Of a stretch of 64,000 nt of DNA, positions 8,737-18,195 are shown in pieces. The number at the start of each line of letters is the position of its first letter. The first letter of the stretch is position 1. Source of the DNA: JAGXTF01 sp044224315 (GTDB lineage Bacteria > Bacteroidota > Bacteroidia > NS11-12g > UBA955). The stretch covers positions 1 to 64,000 of the forward strand of contig JBGAKR010000002.1 in assembly GCA_044224315.1 (NCBI GenBank), read 5' to 3'. Below the pieces are notes generated by a model. The model was given only the letters and a program-made list of their open reading frames with translations. It was not told where the DNA came from and ran no database searches. The translations under genes were made by a program, and so were the position numbers.

Positions 8737-11700
8737 TTACTTCTGAATTTGTACGGGGCGAACTACCACTTTGCTGGCAGAGCTTACACGTACTGAGTAA
8801 ACGCCGTTGGCAAGGTCAGCAGCATCTACCACTACCAGGCCATTGTTGGCGCTGCGCATGGTTTTTACTACTGCGCCGGTTGCGCTGATCAGTTGTACAG
8901 TTACATCTTTACCAAAGCTTTCGGTCAATGCAATGTTGAAACTGCCAGTGCTTGGGTTGGGGTATAAGCCCATTCCAAATTTCACCAGATCTTCTGCTGC
9001 AGTGCGGTTCATTACCACTTTTTTAGTAACGGTGCACTCGCAACCGGTTGCATCTACTTTGGCACGCATGGTTACTTCATATTCGCCATCCTGTTGGAAG
9101 TCGAAGCTTGGAGTAGCACCATTTAAAGTACCACCACCTTTAACAACCCAGGTATAGGTTACGCCGGTTTGTGACAACTGGGCACCTGCGGCATCCAATG
9201 GGTTGAATTTCATTCCACGGAAACCGAATGCATAGTCTGGGTCGCCTTTAAAATCGCAGGTTTTTGGACCTTCGTTGATGGTTACCGCTTTGCGGATACT
9301 ATCAGAGCAACCACCCGCAATGCTGGCTTTAAGGGTTACAAAGTAGGTAGTGGTTTTGGTTACACTTCCGTAGTTATAAGTAGGATCGCTGCTGGTGCTT
9401 TTACCTGTATTACCGAAATCCCATTCATACTCTATATCGCCCTGGGCCCAGGTAGTGTTGTTTTCGAATACTACAGGCTGGCCGCTGCACACATTGGTGG
9501 CGCTGAACTGGGCAGTGGGTTGTACACCTACTACCATATCCTTACTTATTTCAGCTTCGCAACCGTTATCCAGTACCATATTTAAAGTAACAGTTTTAGG
9601 TCCTAGGGTAGTCCAGGCGTGGTTTACATCTTTGCTGGTAGCAATGGCAGAACCGTCGCCGAAATCCCATTTGTAGTTAGCCACAGTACCACTTACCGGA
9701 GGGGTAAGGTTGGTGAAGGCGGTTGGGGTAATAGAGCAAGCTGCAGTGTTGGTAAAGGCCACTTTGGGGCTTTCTTTTACTACGATGGTTTTGGTAATAG
9801 AGTCTTTGCAACCAAACTCAGAGGTAGCAACCAGTTTCACAGCTTTGCTGCCGGGGCTGGTAAACATATGCTCCGGATCATCTTCGGTAGATACGTTGCC
9901 ATCATTGAAGTTCCAGTAGTTACCAGTTAATCCATTTTTAATAGTGGTAGTACCTTTAAACTTGAAGTTTTCGTTATCACAGCTGCCGTCTACCAGGGTA
10001 AAGTTGGCTTTGGGTTTGTCAAACTCGTACACGCGTTGGCTCACAGCTGCTACGCATCCATTCAGACTAGCTGTAAGTGTGGCGGTGTAACCGCCAGTTA
10101 CAGAGTATAAGTGGCTAGGGTTAGTCGCCGATGAGTGGGTGGGAGAATTTGGGTCACCAAAATCCCAATCTAATGTAGCATTGGCAGGAGAAGTAAGGTT
10201 GGTGAATTTCACCGCATTGCCTTCGCAGGCATTTACTTTGGTAAATTTCACTGTTGGAATAGCATTTACAGTAACGTTTACACTGTCGGAGAATTTAAAG
10301 CCCCAAGGCAAAGTAGATGCAGTTAATTTAACCTTGTAAGTGCCAGTTCCGGGGAATTGGAATACGGGGTCTGGTGCATCAGTTTCGTCGGTGGCTTTGC
10401 CAGTACCGAAACTCCAATGGAACTCCATTGCACCGCTTTTTACCTGACATTGTTGGCTAAAGTCTGAAGCATCCCCCAGACAAATTTTTGAAGGATAGTT
10501 AAACTTAACCTTAATAGAAGGATAAATCAAAACATTGCGTTTGATGATAGTATCGCAACCGTTGGTTAAATCGGATACTTTAAAGAAAACGGTTACAGTG
10601 CTGTCCTCCATATTTGGATCAGAGCTCACAAAATCTATGTAACCATCTTTGCCAGAAGCCGGGGGATAATATTGTGCAGTACCTTCAGTTCCAGATAAGG
10701 TGCGGCCTTTCAATGAGGTAACATAGGTAGATGCAGTCCATTTGGTGTTAAAATCGTTATTGCTATACGTATTTACACCTTTAGGCGCACTGAAATAGTA
10801 GTAAGAATGCTCATTTACCAAGGTAATATCCAGATTTTTGCCAGACTGGTAGATGGTTCTTGAAGGTTGAGTGCCGAAGGTCAGTTTTTCACCACCAGGT
10901 GCAGGCTTAACGAATGTGGTAAGGGTAATGGTATCATTCGATGTTTTGTCGTCGGGTATATCAATAAAGAATTTAATGCGGTTGGTGCCTAAAGTATTCA
11001 ATACCAGTTGGGCATTAAAGGTTACCTGGGCAGTATCACCGGTAAGCATTTTTTTCTTAACCCGTGTGGTAGTTTTAGGCCCGCCATTTACACTGTAGGC
11101 TACATTAAAGTTGTAAGCAGTATCGTAGTTATATAGGTTTTTAACCACAAATTTGGTAGCCCCGCTGCTGGTATAACCTTGGCAAACCTGCGCAGGTACG
11201 GAGAAATTGGTAGAAATTGCCTCTATGTCAGTAAAGATTTCAACGCCACCGCGGTCAGACTTTACTTTATTGCGGGTTGCTCCGAATATATCAGTGGGGT
11301 TGGTGGTAGTTGTATTCGTGTTATTATGGCATTCAAAAGCTTTTGGACGATAGTCGCCAGCAGAGGGGTTGAAGAAATCTGGGTTGGCTGTATTTTCTCC
11401 TTTACCAGGTAGGCCAGTTGCCATCCAGCCACTGAAATCGCTGGCACTTCCTGCAGGGTTATACCAGTTTTGACCACCGCTTATGTTCTTAATGTAATAT
11501 GTATTGTTATCCAGTTCTTTAATGTTGTTTTGATTTGAACTATATGCGTAGCAAGGGTAAACATAATAGGCGTCTTGTATATCTACAATATTACCTGCAA
11601 CTGAGTAACTGCTATGGTAATACTCCTGGCACAACAATCCATAAATACTGCAGTATGTATAATTTGAACCTTTTTCGCGAATAGTATTCTGGCGGGCTTC

Positions 11701-13254
11701 GAAAGTGTATCCACTGTTGTAACTGTAGGAATACATAGGATTATTCCCATAGTAACCGAAGTTATCGGCGATGATGTTTGAGTTTACCTGCCAGTTATAA
11801 AGATAAATGCTGTAAATACCGTAGAAATAGCCCTGGTTTGAAGCAGTTGAGTTTTTGGTTATCAGGTTGCGGTTGATTTTTGCATTATAATAATACTGGT
11901 TTTGAATGGCCCACATGTAATAACCTGTATAATTATTGGTAATTACATTATCTTCAATTAAAGTATACGGATTGAGTGAATTTGAAGTATTGTAAATGTA
12001 AATAGGATAAGCATAGTAGCCAAAGCTGCAGTTCTTAATTGTGTTCTTACTTACCGTAAGGTCATTTCCATAATACAGCATGTAAATGTATGAAGAATAA
12101 CCAGAAGCGTAGGTTTGGATATTATCCCAGGTATTGCCATTAAACTGAGCATTATAGTTGTAATAACCATAGATACCATAGCAATAGTAATAGCTCATAA
12201 TGTTTTTGAATGTATTGTTATTAAACACACAGGGATACGAGCTGCTGCCATAATTGTAGTAGAAATAGTTGTAGAAATAGTTCATTGGGCTGCTTGAAGC
12301 TGAAACACCTGCATATGGCAAATCGTGAAACACGTTTCCATCATACGCTGTGGAACGGTTGGTAGAATAGGTTTGGTAGCTATAAATGGTGTATGGCTGC
12401 GAATAGCTTGATGATGAACTGGTAGCATTGCTACGCGATACATCATTATTTAAGAACTGGTTTCCATTGCCATAAAAGTTAAAGAAACCCATATAGTAAA
12501 AGTTCTTAATGGTGTTTCCGGTAATGGTATTGTTTTGAGGCGTGCTGCTATAGTTACCAGTATTACCATTAATGGCTATTGCGATCGCAGGTCCTGCTGG
12601 ATTAACACCTGTAGTTTGCATTACGCAACCACGGATGGTATCATAAGAACCGGTAGCTGTGCTGGTAGCAGAAGTAAGAGCTCCCTGGCTGTAACCCCAG
12701 TATACATAAGCCGAACTGCTGGTTGAAGCAGATACCATGGCGGTAAACTCAATGGTACATTTCTCAATCAGGTTGTAGTCCGATCCGCCATAGAAACGGA
12801 TACCCGCGCTGGTGGTAGAAGAGTTGGTGTGACTGATAGTCAGGTTTTTAATTCTGAAATAATCACCACCGCTGAATGATACTGCTTCATTAGAACCAGT
12901 ATAACTAAAAATTTTGCCGCCACCATTAATGGTAATAGTGTTGGTGCTAGACATGCCTGTAATTTGGGGGAACTGAATTGCATCTGCCTCGGTTAAATCC
13001 GATTTTACATTTACAATTACAGGACCCGAAACACCTGCAGTTAAAGTAGAACCGCCATCTGTTCTGGCTAACCCTTGCAGGGAATTCCAGAACGAATACC
13101 AGTTTTGAAAGTTAGTTGAGCTGGCTGCCGCCGAAGCATCAATTGTGACCGTCCCCGACATTTGAGCCGAAGCCGACATTGCACACAAGCTTAGTCCGGT
13201 TATGACCAGCCCGCGAGCAACGCTTTTAATTTGGTTTAGTAAAGTTTGTTTCAT
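8737..13254 (-). CDS. Copy C: giant beta-helix/PKD surface protein with T9SS type A sorting domain (intact)
   Basis: 1505 residues from the ATG at 13254, which begins the family signal peptide (MKQTLLNQIK...). An in-frame upstream ATG at 13326 would put 24 residues before the signal peptide and is less likely. Layout as copy B: Tyr-rich beta-helix, CARDB-like linker, Ig-like segment, about six PKD-like repeats, T9SS type A domain (GLYPNPSTGSFNI). The last 80 residues differ from copy B at only about two positions. The helix is nearly identical to copy B, but the segment around YSYYYFSAPKGVNTYSN and the second PKD repeat (WDFGDPNSPTHSS) differ. The patchy identity suggests recombination with neighbours. 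A structural or adhesive surface role is inferred. Confidence 0.9.
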   Translation of the reverse strand: MKQTLLNQIKSVARGLVITGLSLCAMSASAQMSGTVTIDASAAASSTNFQNWYSFWNSLQGLARTDGGSTLTAGVSGPVIVNVKSDLTEADAIQFPQITGMSSTNTITINGGGKIFSYTGSNEAVSFSGGDYFRIKNLTISHTNSSTTSAGIRFYGGSDYNLIEKCTIEFTAMVSASTSSSAYVYWGYSQGALTSATSTATGSYDTIRGCVMQTTGVNPAGPAIAIAINGNTGNYSSTPQNNTITGNTIKNFYYMGFFNFYGNGNQFLNNDVSRSNATSSSSSYSQPYTIYSYQTYSTNRSTAYDGNVFHDLPYAGVSASSSPMNYFYNYFYYNYGSSSYPCVFNNNTFKNIMSYYYCYGIYGYYNYNAQFNGNTWDNIQTYASGYSSYIYMLYYGNDLTVSKNTIKNCSFGYYAYPIYIYNTSNSLNPYTLIEDNVITNNYTGYYMWAIQNQYYYNAKINRNLITKNSTASNQGYFYGIYSIYLYNWQVNSNIIADNFGYYGNNPMYSYSYNSGYTFEARQNTIREKGSNYTYCSIYGLLCQEYYHSSYSVAGNIVDIQDAYYVYPCYAYSSNQNNIKELDNNTYYIKNISGGQNWYNPAGSASDFSGWMATGLPGKGENTANPDFFNPSAGDYRPKAFECHNNTNTTTTNPTDIFGATRNKVKSDRGGVEIFTDIEAISTNFSVPAQVCQGYTSSGATKFVVKNLYNYDTAYNFNVAYSVNGGPKTTTRVKKKMLTGDTAQVTFNAQLVLNTLGTNRIKFFIDIPDDKTSNDTITLTTFVKPAPGGEKLTFGTQPSRTIYQSGKNLDITLVNEHSYYYFSAPKGVNTYSNNDFNTKWTASTYVTSLKGRTLSGTEGTAQYYPPASGKDGYIDFVSSDPNMEDSTVTVFFKVSDLTNGCDTIIKRNVLIYPSIKVKFNYPSKICLGDASDFSQQCQVKSGAMEFHWSFGTGKATDETDAPDPVFQFPGTGTYKVKLTASTLPWGFKFSDSVNVTVNAIPTVKFTKVNACEGNAVKFTNLTSPANATLDWDFGDPNSPTHSSATNPSHLYSVTGGYTATLTASLNGCVAAVSQRVYEFDKPKANFTLVDGSCDNENFKFKGTTTIKNGLTGNYWNFNDGNVSTEDDPEHMFTSPGSKAVKLVATSEFGCKDSITKTIVVKESPKVAFTNTAACSITPTAFTNLTPPVSGTVANYKWDFGDGSAIATSKDVNHAWTTLGPKTVTLNMVLDNGCEAEISKDMVVGVQPTAQFSATNVCSGQPVVFENNTTWAQGDIEYEWDFGNTGKSTSSDPTYNYGSVTKTTTYFVTLKASIAGGCSDSIRKAVTINEGPKTCDFKGDPDYAFGFRGMKFNPLDAAGAQLSQTGVTYTWVVKGGGTLNGATPSFDFQQDGEYEVTMRAKVDATGCECTVTKKVVMNRTAAEDLVKFGMGLYPNPSTGSFNIALTESFGKDVTVQLISATGAVVKTMRSANNGLVVVDAADLANGVYSVRVSSASKVVVRPVQIQK

Positions 13255-13709
13255 GAGTACAAAATATGAGGCTTCAAATATCGAATGATTATTTGGTATT
13301 AATAAATCAAAATTCAAAACCGCCATAAAATCACCAAAAGCCCTTCCTTATTTTGTCATATTAACTTCAGATTCTGACAAACCGAATAGTATTTCGAATG
13401 TTTATTCTATTTATTTTTTAACACCTAACAGATTGAATATCTGTAGTATTTGTAATATTTTTATTACTTTTTGTTGTAGTAAATTTTCAAAAAATCCTCT
13501 TTTGTCAAAATTCTGTCATTTCGGAAACTAGTGTCAGTTTTTAGCCACAATCTGGGTGTATTAGCATCCGGTTTGGGTCATTTTTAACCCATACTGCACC
13601 GCTAAAAAAGTCAAAATCCAGTGGGTTCTAATTCGAATACATATCAGACCTAAACAAAAAAACCCCGGCACAAGGCCAGGGTTTTTCTGTTGTTTTTAGT
13701 GTTTTTATC
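13255..13709. other. Intergenic region between copies C and D
   Basis: 455 bp, AT-rich, no credible gene. On the minus strand the sequence before copy C has ATATTTGAAGCC, resembling the -7 element of copies A and B, but without a TTG at the same spacing. The copy D terminator is at 13655-13686. I see nothing else interpretable. Confidence 0.5.
13655..13686 (-). terminator. Rho-independent terminator of copy D
   Basis: AACCCCGGC and GCCAGGGTT form a stem with one bulge around a short ACAAG loop. On the minus strand it is followed by an eight-residue U run (complement of the A run starting at 13655). It lies 24 nt past the stop codon at 13710. Confidence 0.8.
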
Positions 13710-16700
13710 TTAGTGTCCGATGGTGATTTTGCGGGTCACCACTTTGTTGCCACTGCTTACACGAACCAGGTAGGTTCCGTCGGCGATATCACCGGCGTTT
13801 ACTGATACCAGGCCATTGTTGGCGGCGGTTACAGTTTTCACTACAGTTCCGGTTATGCTCAGCACTTCGATGCTTACATTCTGACCAAAGCTTTCGGTCA
13901 GCGCTACATTAAAGTTGCCATTGCTTGGGTTCGGGAACACTGCAATACCCACAGTTTGTAAATCCTGCGCATTGCTGCGGTTCATTACCACCTGTTTGGT
14001 TTTTGAGCATTCGCAACCGGTTGCATCTACTTTGGCGCGCATGGTTACGGTGTATACTCCATCTTTCAGGAAGTCGTGCTGTACGCTTGAACCTGATTTG
14101 TTTCCACCGGTTTCGATTACCCAGGTGTAGCTTACTCCGCCCTGGCCGGTTACGTTACCGCTACCGTCCATTGATTGGAATTTCATTGCATTGCGACCAA
14201 ATGCATAGTCGGGGTCTGCTTTGAAATCGCAGGTTTTAGGACTCTCGTTTACGGTTACTGCCTTGCGGATACTGTCTGAGCAGCCGCCGGTTATGTTGGC
14301 ATACAGGGTTACAAAATAGGTTGTGGTAAGGGTTACGTTGCCGTAATCGTGGTTGGGGTCGCTGGTTGTGCCAGTGGTGGCATCACCAAAGTTCCACAGG
14401 TAGTTTACATCGCCCTGGGCCCAGGTAGTGCTGTTTTCAAATACCACCGGGGTACCTGAGCATACGCTGGCGGCTGTAAAGTCTGCCTTGGGCTGGGTAA
14501 GCACATTGATGTCTTTGCTGGTGAATGATTTGCAACCATTATCCAAAGAAACTGTCAGTGTGATGGTTTTGGGACCCAGATTGCTCCAGTTGTGGGTGGG
14601 TGAAGTAGCGCCGGTGGTGCTGCCATCGCCAAAATCCCATTTGTAGGTTGCAATTGCACCGCTTACAGTTGGGGTTTGGTTGGTGAAGGTGGTTGGAGTC
14701 AGTGAGCAGGCCGGTGTATGGGTAAAGGCCACTTTGGGACTTTCTTTCACAGTTATCACGCGGGTCATTGAGTCTTTGCAACCAAATTCTGAGGTTACTA
14801 TCAGTTTGATTGATTTGTTACCTGCACTGCCGAAGATGTGCTCGGGGTTGGTTTCGGTGCTTACATCGCCGCCGGTAAGGTTCCAGTAGCTTCCAAACAG
14901 ACCGGTTTTGATGGTACTGTTGTTTTTGAAGGTAAAGGCCTCATTGTCGCAGCTGCCTGATACATATGCCCAGTTTGCTTTGGGTTTGTCGAACTGGTAG
15001 GCATACTGGGTCTCAGTTGCGGTACAGCCGTTCAGACTGGCGGTTAGGGTTACCTGATATGCACCGGTGTTTGCGTATGTTTTGGTGGGGTTGGTAGCTG
15101 TTGAGCTGGTATTGTCACCAAATTTCCAGTTATAGGTAGAGTTAGCAGGAGTGGTTTTGTTGGTAAAGCTCAGTGCTTTGCCTTCGCAGGCATTGGCTTT
15201 TACAAAGTCTACTTTCGGCAGAGGACCCACCACTACCATCGCACTGTCGTAGCTGGGGAAGCCATAGGGCTGGGTGATGGCGGTCATTTTTACTTTATAG
15301 GTTCCGGTTGAAGGGAAAGTAAACTGAGGATCCTGTTGCTCGCTGATATCTTTGGGGTTACCGGTTCCGAAGGTCCAGGCAAACTCCATGTTTCCGCTGC
15401 GCACGGTTGATTTGTTTTCAAACAATACAGCATCTCCGTCGCAGATTTTGCTTGGGTATACAAATTTGGGAACGATGGTAGGATAAATCAGCACCTGACG
15501 GCGGATGATGGTATCGCAGCCGTTGTTCAGATCAGTTACCTTCAGGCATACCCAGATTGAAGAATCTTCCATAGAAGCATCACTGGTTTGGAACTTCAGT
15601 TCCAGGTCGTTTCCACCACTTGGGGCGGTGTAGGTAATCTCGCTGGATGGGCGGGGGTTACCACCTGTAGTTACGGCATAACCGGTAGCAGTCCAGTCGG
15701 TACCATAAGCACCGTTGCTGTAAATGCGGGGCGATGATGAGTTGTAAATTACAGGGGCTTTCAATACAGTTACATCATTGGGTTTGCTGTATTGGTAGAA
15801 AGCCACAGTGGGTTTTGCACTGGCAAGCAGTTTTCCGCCACCCGGAGCTGGTTTTACAAAGGTGTTGAAGATAAAGCTGTCGTTGGCAGTATAATCATCC
15901 GGCATGTCTACATAAATAGCAATGCGGTTGTTGCCATAAGCATTCAGTGTGAGTGGTTTTGGGAAGTAAATCATGGCTGTATCGCCCAGGGCCAGTTGTT
16001 TTTTAACCACTGCCGATACTTTGGGGCCACCGTTTACTGAGTAGCTTACATTAAAGTTCGTTGCTTTGTCGTACTGGTAGTTGCTTTTTACCACAATATT
16101 GGTTTTGCCGGTGGTATAGCCTGCGCAAACCACTGCGGGTACTGTAAAGTTGGTACTTACAGCTTCAATATCGGTGGGGGTTTCAAGGCCGCCGCGGTCA
16201 TGGCGCACTTTGTTGCGGTCTACCTTCAACGCATCCTTGGTATTTACGGTCAGGTAAGGCACGTTGTTCTGGGTGGCAAATGCACCGGGACGCCAGTCGT
16301 TATTAACCTTATCAATAAATTTAGGATCAATGGCTATATCATTCGGACCGTTTGCATTGGCAGAGCTGAAGTTGGCCCAGTTGCTGTAATCAGTTCCGTT
16401 GAAATACCAGTAAGAATACTGCCAGTTGTTGGTAAACCAGTATACATTGCGGTCAAACTCAGAGGGTCCGCCTGAAGAGTAGTTCATGTACCAGTAACGA
16501 TACAGATAGTAGGGCAATGTACCGCTGGTAGCGCCTTTGAAGTCGAAAATATTACCGGTAAACTGAACGGTGTGGTAATAGAGATAGATATAGCTGTAAA
16601 TGTAAGATGAACCCGGAGTTGGGGTATTGCTGTTATCTACCTGGAAGGTATTGTTGCGCAACTCCGCATTGTATCCGCTTAATCCAGAGTAAATATACAA

Positions 16701-17732
16701 ATAGGTAGAGTTAGCATAGTTATTAGCAAACACGTTACCTGTGAACTGGTAAGCACTCAGGTAGTAGAAATAGTTGTAGAAATAACCGGTTGAAGAGGTA
16801 ACCCTATTACCTACCACATAGTTGCGGTTGATTTTAAAGTTATTGGTTCCGGTGTAATAGTAAATGTACAGGTAATGATAGTTTACTGTGGTACATTTGG
16901 TAATTACGTTATCCTGAAATTCGTTCCAGGCATAAGAACCATTTGATGCATAGTAAATATATACATTATACAGGTAATAGTTATTGATTACGTTTTTAAT
17001 GGTATTGCCATTGCAGCGGATACCGGTAGGATAGTAAATGTAAAAGTTGTACAGGGTAGCAGAAGTTCCGCTGTTCTGAATATTGTCAATTACATTATTG
17101 GTTACATCGGTATAGTTAGCGTAGTAAATGTAGAAAGTATAGCATGTACCGGTAGAGGTCATAATATTGGTAAACGAGTTACCATCTATTTTGAACACAT
17201 TGGCAGCAGTACCATAGGGGTAGTAAGCATATACACCATAGAAAGTGCTGAGAGCGGTAGCAGCCACGTTGGCTCCATTATAGGGCAGATCGTGTACTTT
17301 ATTACCACTAACACTGGCCGCACGGTTGGTCATGTAAGGATAATAGGTATAGATACCATACATGGTAGATGAGTGTGCGGTTCCGCTGTTTGCATTTACA
17401 CGGCTGATATCGTTGTTGTTTATAATGTTACCATTGCAGTAGTAGTTGTAAATACCATAGAAATAGAAGTTTTGGATGGTGTTGTTGCTGAAAGTATTGT
17501 TGGTAGCTACAGAGCTGTAGTTACTTGTGTTACCCTGCTGAATAATACCATAATAAGGTCCGGTTGCATTTGAAGCGGTTGCTTTCATTGTGCAGTTATT
17601 GATGGTGCAATAAGAACCGGTAGCGGTGGTAGCTGTAGAACCTAAGCTGCTGCTGTTTGCAAATGCAATATAACCTGCAGTGGTTGAAGCACCTGAACCC
17701 AGAGCGGTAAATTCAATGGAACCTGATACCAC
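13710..17732 (-). CDS. Copy D, main part: divergent beta-helix/PKD protein with T9SS type A domain, lacking its own start
   Basis: Open frame of 1340 codons. The listed start is a GTG inside the beta-helix, so this is the out-of-frame remainder of the gene beginning at 18195. It holds the rest of a Tyr-rich helix, a linker (FTVPAVVCAGYTTGK), an Ig-like segment, about six PKD-like repeats (WTFGTG, WKFGDN, WNLTGG, WDFGDGST, WNFGDAT) and a T9SS type A sorting domain (VFPNPSNGNFNV ... KITIGH). It is the most diverged array member, alignable along its length but without the near-identical blocks of B, C and E. The whole remainder is open, so the break at about 17717-17722 is recent or an artefact. 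With the deletion as read, no secreted full-length product is expected. Confidence 0.75.
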   Translation of the reverse strand: MVSGSIEFTALGSGASTTAGYIAFANSSSLGSTATTATGSYCTINNCTMKATASNATGPYYGIIQQGNTSNYSSVATNNTFSNNTIQNFYFYGIYNYYCNGNIINNNDISRVNANSGTAHSSTMYGIYTYYPYMTNRAASVSGNKVHDLPYNGANVAATALSTFYGVYAYYPYGTAANVFKIDGNSFTNIMTSTGTCYTFYIYYANYTDVTNNVIDNIQNSGTSATLYNFYIYYPTGIRCNGNTIKNVINNYYLYNVYIYYASNGSYAWNEFQDNVITKCTTVNYHYLYIYYYTGTNNFKINRNYVVGNRVTSSTGYFYNYFYYLSAYQFTGNVFANNYANSTYLYIYSGLSGYNAELRNNTFQVDNSNTPTPGSSYIYSYIYLYYHTVQFTGNIFDFKGATSGTLPYYLYRYWYMNYSSGGPSEFDRNVYWFTNNWQYSYWYFNGTDYSNWANFSSANANGPNDIAIDPKFIDKVNNDWRPGAFATQNNVPYLTVNTKDALKVDRNKVRHDRGGLETPTDIEAVSTNFTVPAVVCAGYTTGKTNIVVKSNYQYDKATNFNVSYSVNGGPKVSAVVKKQLALGDTAMIYFPKPLTLNAYGNNRIAIYVDMPDDYTANDSFIFNTFVKPAPGGGKLLASAKPTVAFYQYSKPNDVTVLKAPVIYNSSSPRIYSNGAYGTDWTATGYAVTTGGNPRPSSEITYTAPSGGNDLELKFQTSDASMEDSSIWVCLKVTDLNNGCDTIIRRQVLIYPTIVPKFVYPSKICDGDAVLFENKSTVRSGNMEFAWTFGTGNPKDISEQQDPQFTFPSTGTYKVKMTAITQPYGFPSYDSAMVVVGPLPKVDFVKANACEGKALSFTNKTTPANSTYNWKFGDNTSSTATNPTKTYANTGAYQVTLTASLNGCTATETQYAYQFDKPKANWAYVSGSCDNEAFTFKNNSTIKTGLFGSYWNLTGGDVSTETNPEHIFGSAGNKSIKLIVTSEFGCKDSMTRVITVKESPKVAFTHTPACSLTPTTFTNQTPTVSGAIATYKWDFGDGSTTGATSPTHNWSNLGPKTITLTVSLDNGCKSFTSKDINVLTQPKADFTAASVCSGTPVVFENSTTWAQGDVNYLWNFGDATTGTTSDPNHDYGNVTLTTTYFVTLYANITGGCSDSIRKAVTVNESPKTCDFKADPDYAFGRNAMKFQSMDGSGNVTGQGGVSYTWVIETGGNKSGSSVQHDFLKDGVYTVTMRAKVDATGCECSKTKQVVMNRSNAQDLQTVGIAVFPNPSNGNFNVALTESFGQNVSIEVLSITGTVVKTVTAANNGLVSVNAGDIADGTYLVRVSSGNKVVTRKITIGH

Positions 17733-18195
17733 AGATGGTGGTTGAGGTGGTGGTATTTTTGATGTACAGGTTCTTTACTGTGCAATAGTCAGCTCCGTTG
17801 AACAACAGATATGCATCTGTGCTGCTGTATGTTCCGATAAAACCGTTACCATTAATGGTAAGCGTGTTAGTGGAAGAAAACAGCGCCGGAATATTAGACT
17901 GAGTTACATCATTAAAATTGCTTTTTACATCCAGGGTAATGGCACCACCGATACCGGTGGTGTTATTGTATTGCAAAGATGCCACGGTTGTATCTGTGCG
18001 GGTTAAGCCCTGCATAGACCGTACAAAAGAGTACATGTTTTTAAAGTTGGTGGCACTGCAGGGAATACCTGTATTTATGGTATAGGTTCCACTCATCTGA
18101 GTGGTAATCTGCGCTTTTGTCGACAGCGCAGATCCAGCCAATATGGCAATCAGAAACAACTTTCTGAGCACCTTGTTAATTGATTGATTTTTCAT
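17713..18195 (-). CDS. Copy D, N-terminal fragment: signal peptide and start of beta-helix, frameshifted
   Basis: 160 codons from an ATG. Signal peptide MKNQSINKVLRKLFLIAILA..., cleavage near STKAQ. The following QMSGTYTI and STNTLTINGNG segments match other copies. The frame ends in GIRFH and a stop, where copies B, C and E read GIRFYGGSDYN...IEFTA. Between TSTT and IEFTA copy D has 19 nt where its paralogs have 57, a net deletion of 38 bp that shifts the frame. The start codon overlaps the stop of the upstream gene by 4 nt (ATGA), so its translation would be coupled to the GEVED/CUB gene. Confidence 0.75.
   Translation of the reverse strand: MKNQSINKVLRKLFLIAILAGSALSTKAQITTQMSGTYTINTGIPCSATNFKNMYSFVRSMQGLTRTDTTVASLQYNNTTGIGGAITLDVKSNFNDVTQSNIPALFSSTNTLTINGNGFIGTYSSTDAYLLFNGADYCTVKNLYIKNTTTSTTICGIRFH

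Noticed and set aside
147..12726. Many plus-strand open frames (60-150 codons) opposite the array genes, recurring at the same relative place in each copy
   Set aside because: They recur because the sense genes are duplicated and their codon composition leaves the opposite strand open. None has a recognisable domain or a promoter.
13254..13326. Upstream ATG at 13326 as the start of copy C
   Set aside because: It adds 24 residues before a standard signal peptide and covers the region where the promoter-like ATTTGAAGC element lies. ATG 13254 matches the starts of the paralogs.
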